A stretch of DNA of 64,000 nt from an uncultured Dyadobacter sp. (GTDB lineage: Bacteria; Bacteroidota; Bacteroidia; Cytophagales; Spirosomataceae): the NCBI RefSeq assembly GCF_946482605.1, contig NZ_CAMLSE010000028.1:1-64000 (forward strand), in the 5' to 3' direction. Both the position numbers and the translations under genes were made by a program. Below are positions 54,875 through 63,645 of the stretch, one piece after another. The notes beneath the pieces were generated by a model, which saw only the letters and a program-made list of their open reading frames with translations, was not told where the DNA came from and searched no databases. Position 1 is the stretch's first letter. Each line of letters opens with the position of its first letter.

Positions 54875-56179
54875 ATGGATCGCAGGACATTCATCGAAAA
54901 GTCCGCGCTGGCCGGCGCGGCTTTCTCATCGCTTCCTTTGCTCACCGCATTGAAACGGGCAGCTCCTTACCGCACGGCGCTGATCGGCGCGGGCTGGTGG
55001 GGTACCAACATCTTGCGCTGTGCTGTTCAGGCAGGGGAATCGAAGCTCGTTGCATTATGCGACGTGGACCAGAACCAGCTGAAAACGTGTGCGGAAGTGT
55101 TTTCAAAGCTCACACCCGACAAGCCGAAGCTCTACGGTGATTTCCGCGAAATGCTGGCAAAAGAAAAGCCCGAGATCGTAATCGTGGCCACACCGGACCA
55201 CTGGCATGCGTTATGTTGCATCGCGGCTATTGAGTCGGGAGCGCACGTCTATGTCGAAAAACCCATCTCGCATACCATTAAAGAAGGCAGGGCGATGGTG
55301 AATGCTACACGCAAGCATGGGCGTATCGTTCAGGTAGGGACGCACCGGCGGGTGTCCCCGCACAATGTGTCCGGGATGGAATTTCTGAAATCGGGCAAGG
55401 CAGGCAAAATAGGGATGGCGCGAGCCTTCGTACATTACGGTGGCGGCCCCGGTCAGAAGACGCCGGATGCAGAACCGCCGCAAGGCATGGACTGGGATTT
55501 TTACTGCGGCCCGGCGCCGTTGGTGCCCTACAACAAAACCATCCATCCGCGCGGGTTCCGTGGTTATCTCAACTTCGCAAACGGCACACTAGGCGACTGG
55601 GGCATCCACTGGCTGGATCAGGTGTTGTGGTGGTCGGAGCAAAAGTATCCTAAGAAGATCTATTCGACGGGCGGTCGCGCAATCCGGCAAGACAATACCG
55701 ATGCGCCCGACCACCAGGTCGCCGTTTATGATTTTGACGGCTTCACGCTCGAATGGGAACACCGCAATTTTGCGGCCAACAATGCCGAAAAAACACACCC
55801 CAACCAAGCCGTAGGTGTTTATTTCTACGGCACGGAAGGGACGTTCCACATGGGATGGCTGGATGGCTGGACATTCTACCCCACCAATCCTAACAAGCCG
55901 GTGATACACCAGGACGCACAGCTTAACAAGCCGGACGACCAGAATATTCAGCAGCTTTGGGCCAATTTTCTGGACTCGATCAAAAGCAACAAGCCGCCGA
56001 TCTGCGAAATCGAGATCGGGCAGCGGTCGACCAATGTAGCTTTACTGGGTATGCTTTCGTACAAATTGGGAAGAAGCATCGTTTGGGATGGTGAAAAAGA
56101 ACTGATACCCGGAGACGATGAAGCCAATAAGCTGCTTAGCAGAGCCTACCGTGGGGAATGGAAGTATCCCCAGGCATAG
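54875..56179 (+). CDS. Gfo/Idh/MocA family oxidoreductase, Tat-exported
   Basis: A 434-residue NAD(P)-dependent oxidoreductase. The N-terminus has a twin-arginine signal (DRRTFIEKSALAGAAFSS), so it is likely periplasmic, where the bound cofactor must be folded in before export. The Rossmann fold shows RTALIGAGWWGTNILRCA and ALCDVDQNQ; the EKPIS motif (VYVEKPISHT) marks the family catalytic lysine. The C-terminal domain has the DWGIHWLDQVLWW segment. Many periplasmic members act on glycosides in Bacteroidota, some through redox-assisted bond cleavage; the substrate is unknown here. It ends 3 bp before the convergent small-protein gene. Confidence 0.93.
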   Translation: MDRRTFIEKSALAGAAFSSLPLLTALKRAAPYRTALIGAGWWGTNILRCAVQAGESKLVALCDVDQNQLKTCAEVFSKLTPDKPKLYGDFREMLAKEKPEIVIVATPDHWHALCCIAAIESGAHVYVEKPISHTIKEGRAMVNATRKHGRIVQVGTHRRVSPHNVSGMEFLKSGKAGKIGMARAFVHYGGGPGQKTPDAEPPQGMDWDFYCGPAPLVPYNKTIHPRGFRGYLNFANGTLGDWGIHWLDQVLWWSEQKYPKKIYSTGGRAIRQDNTDAPDHQVAVYDFDGFTLEWEHRNFAANNAEKTHPNQAVGVYFYGTEGTFHMGWLDGWTFYPTNPNKPVIHQDAQLNKPDDQNIQQLWANFLDSIKSNKPPICEIEIGQRSTNVALLGMLSYKLGRSIVWDGEKELIPGDDEANKLLSRAYRGEWKYPQA

Positions 56180-56182
56180 GCA

Positions 56183-56539
56183 TTAATCAATTTTGATAAC
56201 CTCCGCGGGGATCTTGTGCTGATCCACCAGTTCACGGGTGAAGCGTACATGCCCGCGGGGGGCCATCAGATACAATTTACCTCCCTTCATCCCTGCCAGC
56301 TCACTCAGCAACTTCCATTTCGACAAATTACCCTGCATCTGGTCCGTTTTCATGCAGACTTCCAGATAGTGCCTGTTGAACATGTTCACGCCCGTTACAT
56401 CGGGGGTAAAGCGCGTGTTATCCGCAGCCCGTTCGTAAGATTTCGGCGTCTCGTATCCTTCCATGTTGGCCTGGATGTCCTTAAAACCGTGCGACTTTGC
56501 CCACTTAATTACCTGTGGGATGAGTGATTCCTTTTCCAT
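56183..56539 (-). CDS. Conserved hypothetical protein, 118 residues
   Basis: A small soluble protein without signal peptide or membrane segment. It has a helical start (SLIPQVIKWAKSHGFKDIQA), a central beta-rich part with TPDVTGVNMFNRHYLEVCMK, and a C-terminal strand (LYLMAPRGHVRFTRELVDQH). The architecture recalls small PD-(D/E)xK-like folds (strand, E/K residues), but I cannot show catalytic residues, so no function is given. It is divergent from nothing close: 160 bp upstream (56540-56699) hold no other gene, and its 3' end meets the Gfo/Idh gene. Confidence 0.75.
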   Translation of the reverse strand: MEKESLIPQVIKWAKSHGFKDIQANMEGYETPKSYERAADNTRFTPDVTGVNMFNRHYLEVCMKTDQMQGNLSKWKLLSELAGMKGGKLYLMAPRGHVRFTRELVDQHKIPAEVIKID

Positions 56540-56699
56540 ATTTAAATTGTATAATTTTTACCCGATTAAGCGGGGTACTGCTAAAAAAATCCAGCCGAGA
56601 CTGAAACAGAGGAAGCGCGAGAGAAATGGCTACCCGGTATCCGGGAATTAGTGAAAGATACCTTATTTTCTGGAAATCAACAAATTAACAAACCTTAAA

Positions 56700-57026
56700 T
56701 CAATCTTCCAGCTCATCAAGAAAACTATTGTAAGCCGAAAGAAGTTCGCGGTGCGCTTTGGCATCCTTTTGTGCCTGAGCGATTTCCACACCTTTCTGAT
56801 AAATTTCCTCAGCCCTTTCCACCTGATCCAATGCAGCAAAAAATGCGCCAGCGTGGTAGTAGGTTGGTAAATAATCAGGGTGATCGGTCAGCAGCAATTC
56901 AAAAAAGCGCCGTGCCTCGCCAACATCCGACTTAGCGTATTCGATCGCCAGTGCATAAGCATTAAACGGATCGGCTGGATCCTCTTCATAAAACGCAAGC
57001 AGATTCGTGACTAAAGTGTTATTCAT
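56700..57026 (-). CDS. Tetratricopeptide-repeat protein, 108 residues
   Basis: A 108-residue helical protein of about three TPR-type helix pairs: LLAFYEEDPADPFNAYALAI, PTYYHAGAFFAALDQVERAE, and EIYQKGVEIAQAQKDAKAHR. It is likely a protein-protein adaptor. Divergent from etfB, with a perfect -7 box (TATCTTTG) on the minus strand 72 bp before the ATG. The role is unknown. Confidence 0.9.
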   Translation of the reverse strand: MNNTLVTNLLAFYEEDPADPFNAYALAIEYAKSDVGEARRFFELLLTDHPDYLPTYYHAGAFFAALDQVERAEEIYQKGVEIAQAQKDAKAHRELLSAYNSFLDELED

Positions 57027-57040
57027 TGAAATTATTATGC

Positions 57041-57070
57041 TTGCATACCATTTACTTTTCCTTTAATTTG
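57041..57070 (+). promoter_or_regulatory. Promoter of etfBA
   Basis: TTG (57041-57043), 19 bp spacer, and TTAATTTG (57063-57070) fit the Bacteroidota TTG-N19-TAnnTTTG promoter with one mismatch. It would give a leader of about 45 nt before the etfB ATG at 57121. Confidence 0.5.
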
Positions 57071-57097
57071 CCCGGGTTAAGTTATTCTCTTCAACCG

Positions 57098-57105
57098 CAA
57101 AGATA
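57098..57105 (-). promoter_or_regulatory. Promoter -7 box for the TPR gene
   Basis: The minus strand reads TATCTTTG, an exact TAnnTTTG, 72 bp before the TPR gene ATG. No TTG at -33. The wider word CAACCGCAAAGATA recurs at 57158-57171 inside etfB. Confidence 0.4.
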
Positions 57106-57120
57106 CGTAACCATACCCTT

Positions 57121-57858
57121 ATGAAAATACTCGTTTGTATAACTAATGTTCCGGATACAACCGCAAAGATAACTTTCACGGATAATAACACGCGGTTTAA
57201 CAAGGCCGGTGTGCAGTTTATTATCGGTCCTTACGACGACTATGCCTTGGCGCGCGGCGTCGAATTGAAAGAGCAAACCGGCGGAAGCCTGACCGTCCTC
57301 CACGTAGGTGAATCGGACGCTGAACCCCAGATCCGCAAGGCATTAGCCATCGGAGCCGACGATGCGATCCGCATCAATGCAGAGCCGCTTGACTCCAACT
57401 ACACGGCCATTCAGATTGCCCATATTGCCAGCCAGAATAATTATGATCTGATTTTAATGGGCCGCGAATCCATCGACTACAACAGCGGCGTGGTGCATGG
57501 CCTCGTCGGCGAAATTCTTGGAATTCCCTCCTATTCTCCGGTCATGAAACTCGAAATCCAAGGCAATAATGCGACTTTGACCCGTGAAATCGACGGAGGA
57601 AAAGAAGTTCTGCAAGCCCCCCTGCCATTGGTACTGGGCTGCCAGGAACCCATTGCCGAATGGAAAATCCCCAACATGCGTGGGATCATGACCGCACGGA
57701 CCAAGCCTTTGCTGGTAGTGGAGCCCGTGGAGGTAGAAGACATGACGGTTCCTCAGACCTACGCACTCCCCGCTCCGAAAGGAGCCTGTAAAATGATCCC
57801 GGCGGGCGAGGCTGAAACGCTGATCAAGCTGTTGCAGACCGAGGCAAAGATCCTTTGA
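57121..57858 (+). CDS. etfB: Electron transfer flavoprotein, beta subunit
   Basis: A 245-residue ETF beta subunit. With EtfA it forms a heterodimer that holds FAD (and usually AMP in the beta subunit) and carries electrons from acyl-CoA dehydrogenases to the membrane ETF-quinone oxidoreductase. Family features are the N-terminal MKILVCITNVPDT, the DDYALARGVELKEQ segment, LTVLHVGESDAEPQIRKALA, the GRESIDYNSGVV motif, and the later signature VEVEDMTVPQTYALPAPKGA. The length is normal. EtfA follows immediately; the end overlaps a possible TTG of the next frame but the real etfA ATG is 36 bp on. Confidence 0.96.
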   Translation: MKILVCITNVPDTTAKITFTDNNTRFNKAGVQFIIGPYDDYALARGVELKEQTGGSLTVLHVGESDAEPQIRKALAIGADDAIRINAEPLDSNYTAIQIAHIASQNNYDLILMGRESIDYNSGVVHGLVGEILGIPSYSPVMKLEIQGNNATLTREIDGGKEVLQAPLPLVLGCQEPIAEWKIPNMRGIMTARTKPLLVVEPVEVEDMTVPQTYALPAPKGACKMIPAGEAETLIKLLQTEAKIL

Positions 57859-57893
57859 CTTTTTCCGACCTTTTTACACCAACTGAAAACAAC

Positions 57894-58868
57894 ATGTCAG
57901 TCCTTATATATGTAGAGCTCGACAACGGCTCGATCAAAAAAACTTCACTGGAAGCAGTAGCTTACGGTGCTCAGGTGGCTGCAAAAACCGGCACCAGCGC
58001 TACTGTGCTCGCATTAGGGCAGGCGCAGGCCTTCGAACTGGAAAAAGCAGGACATTACGGTGCCGCCAAAGTGCTGCACGCTGCCGATGATCGCCTGCAA
58101 CACGAGAACAGCCTCGCCTATGCCGACGTCCTTGCACAAGCCGCGCAGCAGGAAGGCAGTAAAGTGATTATCCTCTCTAAATCCGGCCTGGGCGACGCGA
58201 TGGCCGCACGTGCTGCGGCGAAGCTCAAAGCCGGGATCGTTTCAGGCGTCACGTCCCTGCCCGAAACGGATGGCGGCTTCACGGTAACCCGCAGTATTTT
58301 CACAGGAAAAGCATTTGCGACGACGGCGCTGACATCGGAAATAAAAATCCTGGTCGTGCGTAAGAATGCCATTGAGATCGACGATTCGGCATTGAGCGGG
58401 CAGGCGGCCGATGTGGTGGCATTCAGCCCCGCGTTGAGGGACTCGGATTTCAAAGCGACGGTGGTGAGCGTGGAAAAGGCGGACTCCGAACTATCCCTAA
58501 CCGAAGCCGAAATCATCGTTTCGGGAGGGCGCGGGATGAAAGGGCCCGAGCACTGGCAACCCCTGCTCGATCTGGCCAAAGCGCTGGGAGCGGCAACCGG
58601 GTGTTCGAAGCCCGTCTCGGACCTCGACTGGCGGCCTCATCACGAACACATCGGGCAAACCGGCATTAAAGTGGCCCCGAACCTGTACATAGCCTGCGGC
58701 ATTTCGGGTGCCATTCAACATCTGGCGGGTGTAAACGGCTCCAAATGCATCGTAGTCATCAACAAAGACCCCGAAGCGCCGTTTTTTAAAGCGGCTGATT
58801 ATGGAATCGTAGGAGACGTCTTCGAGATCCTCCCTAAATTAACCGAAGCAGTAAAAAGCCTCAAATAA
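57894..58868 (+). CDS. etfA: Electron transfer flavoprotein, alpha subunit
   Basis: A 324-residue ETF alpha subunit. The ATG at 57894 starts MSVLIYVELDNGSIKKTSLE, the usual family start; a TTG at 57855 would add 13 unrelated residues, so it was not used. The C-terminal FAD-binding domain shows VSGGRGMKGPEHW, the SDLDWRPHHEHIGQTG signature, a IACGISGAIQHLAGV segment and CIVVINKDPEAPFFKAADYG. It works with EtfB in beta-oxidation or amino-acid oxidation. A strong hairpin terminator lies 115 bp downstream (58983), closing the operon. Confidence 0.96.
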   Translation: MSVLIYVELDNGSIKKTSLEAVAYGAQVAAKTGTSATVLALGQAQAFELEKAGHYGAAKVLHAADDRLQHENSLAYADVLAQAAQQEGSKVIILSKSGLGDAMAARAAAKLKAGIVSGVTSLPETDGGFTVTRSIFTGKAFATTALTSEIKILVVRKNAIEIDDSALSGQAADVVAFSPALRDSDFKATVVSVEKADSELSLTEAEIIVSGGRGMKGPEHWQPLLDLAKALGAATGCSKPVSDLDWRPHHEHIGQTGIKVAPNLYIACGISGAIQHLAGVNGSKCIVVINKDPEAPFFKAADYGIVGDVFEILPKLTEAVKSLK

Positions 58869-58982
58869 GAACACAGGGGCTATTTTCTGAAATTAATTGG
58901 ATGTCACCTATGCAAAAAAGGGGCTAAAAATCAACCTGTTAAGATTATTTGATTTTTACACCGGCCATAGCTCCGGCATCTT

Positions 58983-59028
58983 AACCCGTGCTGCATTTTT
59001 TTATGCAGCACGGGTTATTTATTTTTGC
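58983..59028 (+). terminator. Rho-independent terminator after etfBA
   Basis: AACCCGTGCTGCAT (58983-58996) and ATGCAGCACGGGTT (59003-59016) form a perfect 14 bp stem with a 6 bp T loop, followed by an AT/T-rich tail. Position after etfA fits a terminator for the operon. The rest of 58869-59200 has a possible promoter but no gene I trust. Confidence 0.88.
59020..59027 (+). promoter_or_regulatory. Possible -7 box for the bifunctional nuclease gene
   Basis: TATTTTTG, an exact TAnnTTTG, begins 3 bp after the terminator stem of etfBA. It would give a long leader of about 170 nt before the nuclease gene. It may be only the T-rich tail of the terminator. Confidence 0.3.
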
Positions 59029-59200
59029 ACCTTTGATTCGCCGATGGTGTTTTTTGAACAGGAACACTTTGATAGATTTACATGTTAATGCGTTGAAAAT
59101 CAACATTCAATTAACATCTGAATTTTAAGAACCGGACTCACCATTTAATCCGGAGGCAAATTCACCACAACTGTTAACCATTTGCGCATTTAATTTGAAC

Positions 59201-59794
59201 GTGAAAAAAATCAAGTTAGAAATTCTGGGGCTTTCACCAAGCCAATCCCAAGCCGGCTCATTTGCATTGGTTCTTGGCGAAGAACTAGGCAACCGAAGGC
59301 TGCCCATCATCATCGGTGTCTTCGAAGCGCAGGCGATTGCCGTCCAGATTGAAAACATAGTGCCCAACCGGCCGATGACGCACGATCTGTTCAAATCGTT
59401 CGCAGAAGGCATGAACTACACACTCAAAGAAATCGTCATCTCTGACCTCAAAGAAGGCATTTTCTACGCCAAAATCGTTTGCACCGATAACCTGCGCGAA
59501 GTCGAGATCGATGCACGTCCATCGGACGCCATAGCCATCGGGCTGCGTTTCGATATTCCAATTTATACCTACGAAACCATTTTGTCGGAGGCAGGCATCG
59601 TTTCCAGCTCCATGAGCGAGGAGGAAGATGAAGACGAAGATGCCGTGCGCGAAACCATTAAGCCAACGGGCTCGAAAGAGTCACTCCGCGACCTGTCCTA
59701 TGACGAACTCCAGCGCATGCTCGACGACGCCCTCAATAAGGAAGACTACGAGAAGGCTGCGAAGATCAGGGATGAGATGGGAAGAAGAAACTGA
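59201..59794 (+). CDS. Bifunctional nuclease (DUF151) with C-terminal UVR motif
   Basis: A 197-residue protein. The DUF151 bifunctional nuclease domain (about 1-130) starts KKIKLEILGLSPSQSQAGSF and contains LGEELGNRRLPIIIGVFEAQ and EIDARPSDAIAIGLRF. An acidic linker (SEEEDEDEDAV) leads to a UVR motif (LSYDELQRMLDDALNKEDYE), a helical pair that in UvrB/ClpC-type proteins mediates binding. The start is GTG at 59201, because the family begins with MKKIKL; a TTG two codons earlier (59195) is the alternative. It is likely a DNase/RNase with a protein-binding tail; the in vivo role is not established. FtsX follows after 128 bp. Confidence 0.9.
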   Translation: MKKIKLEILGLSPSQSQAGSFALVLGEELGNRRLPIIIGVFEAQAIAVQIENIVPNRPMTHDLFKSFAEGMNYTLKEIVISDLKEGIFYAKIVCTDNLREVEIDARPSDAIAIGLRFDIPIYTYETILSEAGIVSSSMSEEEDEDEDAVRETIKPTGSKESLRDLSYDELQRMLDDALNKEDYEKAAKIRDEMGRRN

Positions 59795-59861
59795 AAACCT
59801 GTTTATAGTTAAAAATAGTTAAGGATTATCCTGCAAAGGGCCGTTTTGAAATTATAATCCT

Positions 59862-59869
59862 TATTTTTG
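59862..59869 (+). promoter_or_regulatory. Promoter -7 box for ftsX
   Basis: TATTTTTG, an exact TAnnTTTG, 53 bp before the ftsX ATG. No TTG at the -33 spacing. Confidence 0.45.
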
Positions 59870-59922
59870 CCCGAGTAGTTTCCCTGCAAACCGAACTAAC
59901 GACAAGCGAAATCAACGCTGTT

Positions 59923-60801
59923 ATGCCGAAAAAAAAGAAGATCGGGAGTTACCCCAACGCAATGATCGTAATGAGCCTGACGGCTGCATTATTCCTGATC
60001 GGCTTTTGCGGTCTCCTGGTGATCCAATCCAAAAAACTGGTGTCCATTATCCGTCAGAATATCGAAGTGAGGGTATTTCTGAATAAAGAGGTGGGAAAAG
60101 CCGGCCAGGACTCTATCCTGCACTTGATACAGAACAAGCCTTTCGTACTGAAGTCCACTGAGACGCAGCCGATCACATTCGTTTCGAAGGAAGAAGCCGC
60201 AAAAGAATTCATCGAGGGTACCAAAGAAGATTTTGCTACTTTTTTAGGTGAGAATCCCCTCCGGGACAGCTACCGTGTGAAGATCGGGGAAGAATACTTT
60301 GAGGAAGCGAAGCTGCAACAGATCAAAAAAGACCTGGAAACAATTAAAAGCGTGTATGAGGTAGTTTACCAGGAAGATCTGGCGGACAATATCAACCGCA
60401 ATGTAACCAAGATTTATATCGTACTGGCCAGCTTTGCATTGGTCATGCTGATCATCATCGTGCTCCTGGTAAACAACACCATTAAACTGGCCATCTATTC
60501 CCAGCGCTTCCTGATCCGCAGTATGCAGCTCGTAGGGGCCACCAACGGATTTATTCAGAAACCATACGTGCTGCGTGGCGCCGTTCAGGGCCTCGTCGGG
60601 GGTGTTCTGGCGGGTCTTATGCTCATTGGGTTGCAGCAGCTTGCGATCCGCAATGTGGAGGGCCTCGCGATGCTTCAGGAATACGATAAGATCATCATGC
60701 TTGTCGTGATCGTGCTGGCACTCGGCATCATGATCGGCGTGGCCAGTACCTATCAGTCGCTCGCCCGCTATCTGCGCATGACGCTGGATGATCTGTACTG
60801 A
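59923..60801 (+). CDS. ftsX: Cell division protein FtsX (permease)
   Basis: A 292-residue inner-membrane protein with four transmembrane helices (about 14-36, 165-187, 215-240, 260-280), the FtsX layout. A periplasmic domain (about 37-160) with FVSKEEAAKEFIEGTKEDFA follows the first helix; it would bind a cell-wall hydrolase activator. FtsX pairs with the ATPase FtsE, which is not encoded here. The C-terminal half has RSMQLVGATNGFIQKPYVLR, the conserved FtsX-type motif. The gene is followed by DUF3098, uppP, truB and ribF on the same strand, likely partly co-transcribed. Confidence 0.94.
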   Translation: MPKKKKIGSYPNAMIVMSLTAALFLIGFCGLLVIQSKKLVSIIRQNIEVRVFLNKEVGKAGQDSILHLIQNKPFVLKSTETQPITFVSKEEAAKEFIEGTKEDFATFLGENPLRDSYRVKIGEEYFEEAKLQQIKKDLETIKSVYEVVYQEDLADNINRNVTKIYIVLASFALVMLIIIVLLVNNTIKLAIYSQRFLIRSMQLVGATNGFIQKPYVLRGAVQGLVGGVLAGLMLIGLQQLAIRNVEGLAMLQEYDKIIMLVVIVLALGIMIGVASTYQSLARYLRMTLDDLY

Positions 60802-60858
60802 TCTGTCCCTGCCGTCCTCTTTTCAGCCTATTCAGAACAATAACCGACCAATAAAGTT

Positions 60859-61074
60859 ATGAGTACTTCAAAAAATGAACTCCCATTCTCATCATCCAAC
60901 TATGTGATGATGCTGACCGGCATCGCGGTGATCCTGGCAGGCTTTCTGATCATGACCTTCGACGGCGAAGAATTCGGCTTCGGCTTTCTTGGCCTGACGC
61001 TCGGCCCTATTATCGTCATCGCCGGCTTCATCATCGAGTTTTGGGCGATCCTACGTAAACCCGCGAATTCATGA
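60859..61074 (+). CDS. DUF3098 small membrane protein
   Basis: A 71-residue protein with two hydrophobic segments (about 15-33 and 44-65), in the DUF3098 family of Bacteroidota. It lies between ftsX and uppP, the classic position, and its stop overlaps the ATG of uppP (ATGA), so it is translationally coupled to it. A role with FtsX or cell-wall lipid carrier recycling is inferred from position only. Confidence 0.9.
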   Translation: MSTSKNELPFSSSNYVMMLTGIAVILAGFLIMTFDGEEFGFGFLGLTLGPIIVIAGFIIEFWAILRKPANS

Positions 61075-61847
61075 GCATCTGGCAGGCGATTATTTTAGCA
61101 ATTGTTGAGGGTATTACCGAATTTTTGCCCATCTCTTCCACCGGGCACATGATTATTGCCTCCTCTTTCATGGGGATCAGCCATCTGGAATTTACCAAAA
61201 TGTTTACGGTCAATATCCAGTTCGGCGCCATTCTTTCCGTGTTGGTTCTCTACTGGAAACGTTTTTTCCAAACTACCGACTTCTATTTCAAACTGCTGGT
61301 CGCATTTCTTCCCGCTGCGGTGATCGGCTTTCTGCTGAACGACTTCATAGACGCATTGCTTGAAAACGTTTGGGTTGTAGCCATTTCGCTTCTGCTGGGC
61401 GGTATCGTATTGATTTTCATCGACCGCATTGCCAACGACACCCGCGAGAAGGAAATTTCGTACGGAACTGCGTTAAAAATCGGTTTCTTTCAATGCATTG
61501 CGATGATTCCGGGCGTTTCCCGCTCCGCATCCACCATCATCGGGGGAATGCTGCAAGGGCTGTCCAGAAAGCAGGCGGCCGAATTTTCGTTTTTCCTCGC
61601 CGTACCGACCATGGCAGCCGCAGGCGGTTACAAGCTTTTGAAAACCTATGATACCATTCAGTCGGAAGACATTAAGACGTTGCTGATCGGTAACCTCGTC
61701 GCATTCGTGGTGGCGATGCTCGCGATCCGGTTTTTCATCAGCTTCCTGACTAAATACGGCTTTAAGGTATTTGGCTATTATCGCATTATCCTGGGCCTGA
61801 TCCTGCTGGGTCTGCTGGCCTCGGGCTACCAACTGGACGTGGTCTGA
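61071..61847 (+). CDS. uppP: Undecaprenyl-diphosphatase
   Basis: A 258-residue integral membrane phosphatase that converts undecaprenyl diphosphate to the monophosphate, recycling the lipid carrier of peptidoglycan synthesis; overproduction gives bacitracin resistance. The active-site motifs are present: [17 protein letters not shown] (with the catalytic glutamate and serines) and [14 protein letters not shown] (arginine/serine region). About seven membrane helices. Starts in an ATGA overlap with DUF3098. Confidence 0.96.
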   Translation: MSIWQAIILAIVEGITEFLPISSTGHMIIASSFMGISHLEFTKMFTVNIQFGAILSVLVLYWKRFFQTTDFYFKLLVAFLPAAVIGFLLNDFIDALLENVWVVAISLLLGGIVLIFIDRIANDTREKEISYGTALKIGFFQCIAMIPGVSRSASTIIGGMLQGLSRKQAAEFSFFLAVPTMAAAGGYKLLKTYDTIQSEDIKTLLIGNLVAFVVAMLAIRFFISFLTKYGFKVFGYYRIILGLILLGLLASGYQLDVV

Positions 61848-61886
61848 TCCGTCGTCCGCTATTTTTATTACCCTCATTCCAAAGAT

Positions 61887-62588
61887 TTGAAACAAGAAGA
61901 ACATATACCCGACGAAGGCGAGGTCATCCTGATCGACAAGCCCTTGACGTGGACTTCATTTGATGTGGCCAACAAGCTTAAAAGAGCTTGCAAGTTCAAA
62001 AAAATAGGCCATGCCGGTACACTGGATCCGCTCGCTACCGGAGTGCTGATCCTCTGTACCGGTAAAAAAACCAAACAGATCGACAGTTTCCAGGCGCAGG
62101 AGAAAGAATACACCGGAACGCTGGTATTGGGTAAAACGACACCGTCCGTTGATCTGGAAACAGAATTCGACGCCGAATATCCGGTCGATCACATCACGAC
62201 CGACGTACTCGAAGCGGCCCGGGCACAACTTACCGGCCACATTGAGCAGATTCCGCCCATTTATTCGGCAGTAAAGGTCGACGGTGAGCGGCTCTACAAA
62301 AAGGCACGCCGCGGCGAAGTGGCCGAAATCAAGAAGCGGCCGGTGGAGATCAAGCTGTTTGAAATCGACCCTACCCACTTTCCTTCCATCGATTTTAGGA
62401 TCATTTGTTCAAAAGGTACTTATATTCGCAGTATCGTTCGGGACTTCGGTCAGCTTGCGGGCAGTGGCGCTTACATGAGCGCTTTGTGCAGGACGCGGAT
62501 CGGGGATTTCGAACTGAAAGATGCATGGGACCTGACGGCCTACATTCATCAGAAACGAGTAGCTTTGAATTTGGAAGTTGACGAATGA
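61887..62588 (+). CDS. truB: tRNA pseudouridine(55) synthase
   Basis: A 233-residue TruB-type enzyme that makes pseudouridine 55 in the T-loop of tRNA. It starts at a TTG (61887), with GEVILIDKPLTWTSFDVANK, then the catalytic aspartate in GHAGTLDPLATGVLILCTG, a later YSAVKVDGERLYKKAR and the C-terminal RTRIGDFEL. The length is on the short side, since the PUA domain is absent, as is common in this phylum. It overlaps the ribF start by 4 bp (ATGA). Confidence 0.95.
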   Translation: MKQEEHIPDEGEVILIDKPLTWTSFDVANKLKRACKFKKIGHAGTLDPLATGVLILCTGKKTKQIDSFQAQEKEYTGTLVLGKTTPSVDLETEFDAEYPVDHITTDVLEAARAQLTGHIEQIPPIYSAVKVDGERLYKKARRGEVAEIKKRPVEIKLFEIDPTHFPSIDFRIICSKGTYIRSIVRDFGQLAGSGAYMSALCRTRIGDFELKDAWDLTAYIHQKRVALNLEVDE

Positions 62589-63511
62589 ATATTTATCATA
62601 GCCTGGATTCCTTTCATAAACTGGAATACGGCGTCGTAACAAGTGGCACTTTTGACGGTGTGCATCTTGGACATCAGAAAATACTTTCCCGCCTGAAAGA
62701 AATCAGCGAGCAATCCGGCGGTGAAACCGTGGTGCTGACCTTCTGGCCCCACCCCCGCACCGTTGTTTCAGAGGATAGTCAGGATTTACAGCTACTCTCC
62801 ACGATCGAGGAAAAGATCGAACTGTTCGCTCAACTGGGAATCCAGCACCTGGCCATCATACCATTCACGCGGTCTTTTTCCGAATTATCCTCGAAAGAAT
62901 TTATACAGCAGATCCTGGTCGAGAAAATCGGCACCCGGAAGCTCGTCATCGGCTATGATCATCGGTTTGGGCGCAACCGGGAAGGCAGTTTTGAATTCTT
63001 GAAGGAAAACTGCTCCGAGTACGGTTTTGAAGTCGAAGAAATTCCAAGGGAAGATATCGAACATACGGCTATCAGTTCCTCACGCATTCGTAAGGCATTG
63101 ATTACGGGCCATATACACGAGGCCAACGATCTGCTGGGCCGACCTTACTCATTATCGGGAACGGTTGTGAAAGGCAAACAGCTCGGCCGGACGATCGGGT
63201 TCCCCACCGCCAACATCCACGTACATGAATCGTACAAGCTGGTTCCCATGAATGGCGTGTATGTGATCCGTGCAGTGTACAATGGCGATACGTTCGGGGG
63301 GATGCTCAATATCGGGACACGCCCTACCGTGGACGGCATCGGTCGGACCATCGAAGCGAATCTATTTGATTTTGACCATGAAATATATGGGGAAGACCTT
63401 AAAATAGAACTGCTGCATTACCTGCGGCCCGAAGAAAAATTCAATGGCCTCGATATGCTGGTAAAGCAGATCCGGGTCGATAAGGAAAATAGCCTCGCCT
63501 ATTTTTCCTGA
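62585..63511 (+). CDS. ribF: Bifunctional riboflavin kinase / FAD synthetase
   Basis: A 308-residue enzyme that makes FMN and FAD from riboflavin and ATP. The N-terminal adenylyltransferase domain has VTSGTFDGVHLGHQKIL (GxFDGxHxGH nucleotide-binding motif) and SSSRIRKALITGHI; the C-terminal kinase domain has GTVVKGKQLGRTIGFPTANI, with the conserved PTAN, and NIGTRPTVDG. It overlaps truB by 4 bp, a linkage shared with many bacteria. A terminator hairpin lies 36 bp after the stop. Confidence 0.97.
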   Translation: MNIYHSLDSFHKLEYGVVTSGTFDGVHLGHQKILSRLKEISEQSGGETVVLTFWPHPRTVVSEDSQDLQLLSTIEEKIELFAQLGIQHLAIIPFTRSFSELSSKEFIQQILVEKIGTRKLVIGYDHRFGRNREGSFEFLKENCSEYGFEVEEIPREDIEHTAISSSRIRKALITGHIHEANDLLGRPYSLSGTVVKGKQLGRTIGFPTANIHVHESYKLVPMNGVYVIRAVYNGDTFGGMLNIGTRPTVDGIGRTIEANLFDFDHEIYGEDLKIELLHYLRPEEKFNGLDMLVKQIRVDKENSLAYFS

Positions 63512-63546
63512 CCAACCAAAACTTTTTTCGAAATTCCTGCAAGTGA

Positions 63547-63573
63547 AGCGTGCCCGGCCCGGCACGCTTTTAT
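63547..63573 (+). terminator. Rho-independent terminator after ribF
   Basis: AGCGTGCC (63547-63554) pairs with GGCACGCT (63561-63568), 8 bp with a GC-rich 6 bp loop, then TTTATT. It closes the uppP-truB-ribF transcript. Confidence 0.85.
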
Positions 63574-63645
63574 TGTGGTCGCTATACGTAGAATCATCGA
63601 AACAGGTGCTTTGGCACACGGCAGCGACACAAATTCATTTTCTGT

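Noticed and set aside
58897..59088. Small plus-strand frame of 63 codons after etfA
   Set aside because: It runs through the etfBA terminator hairpin and has no recognisable features.
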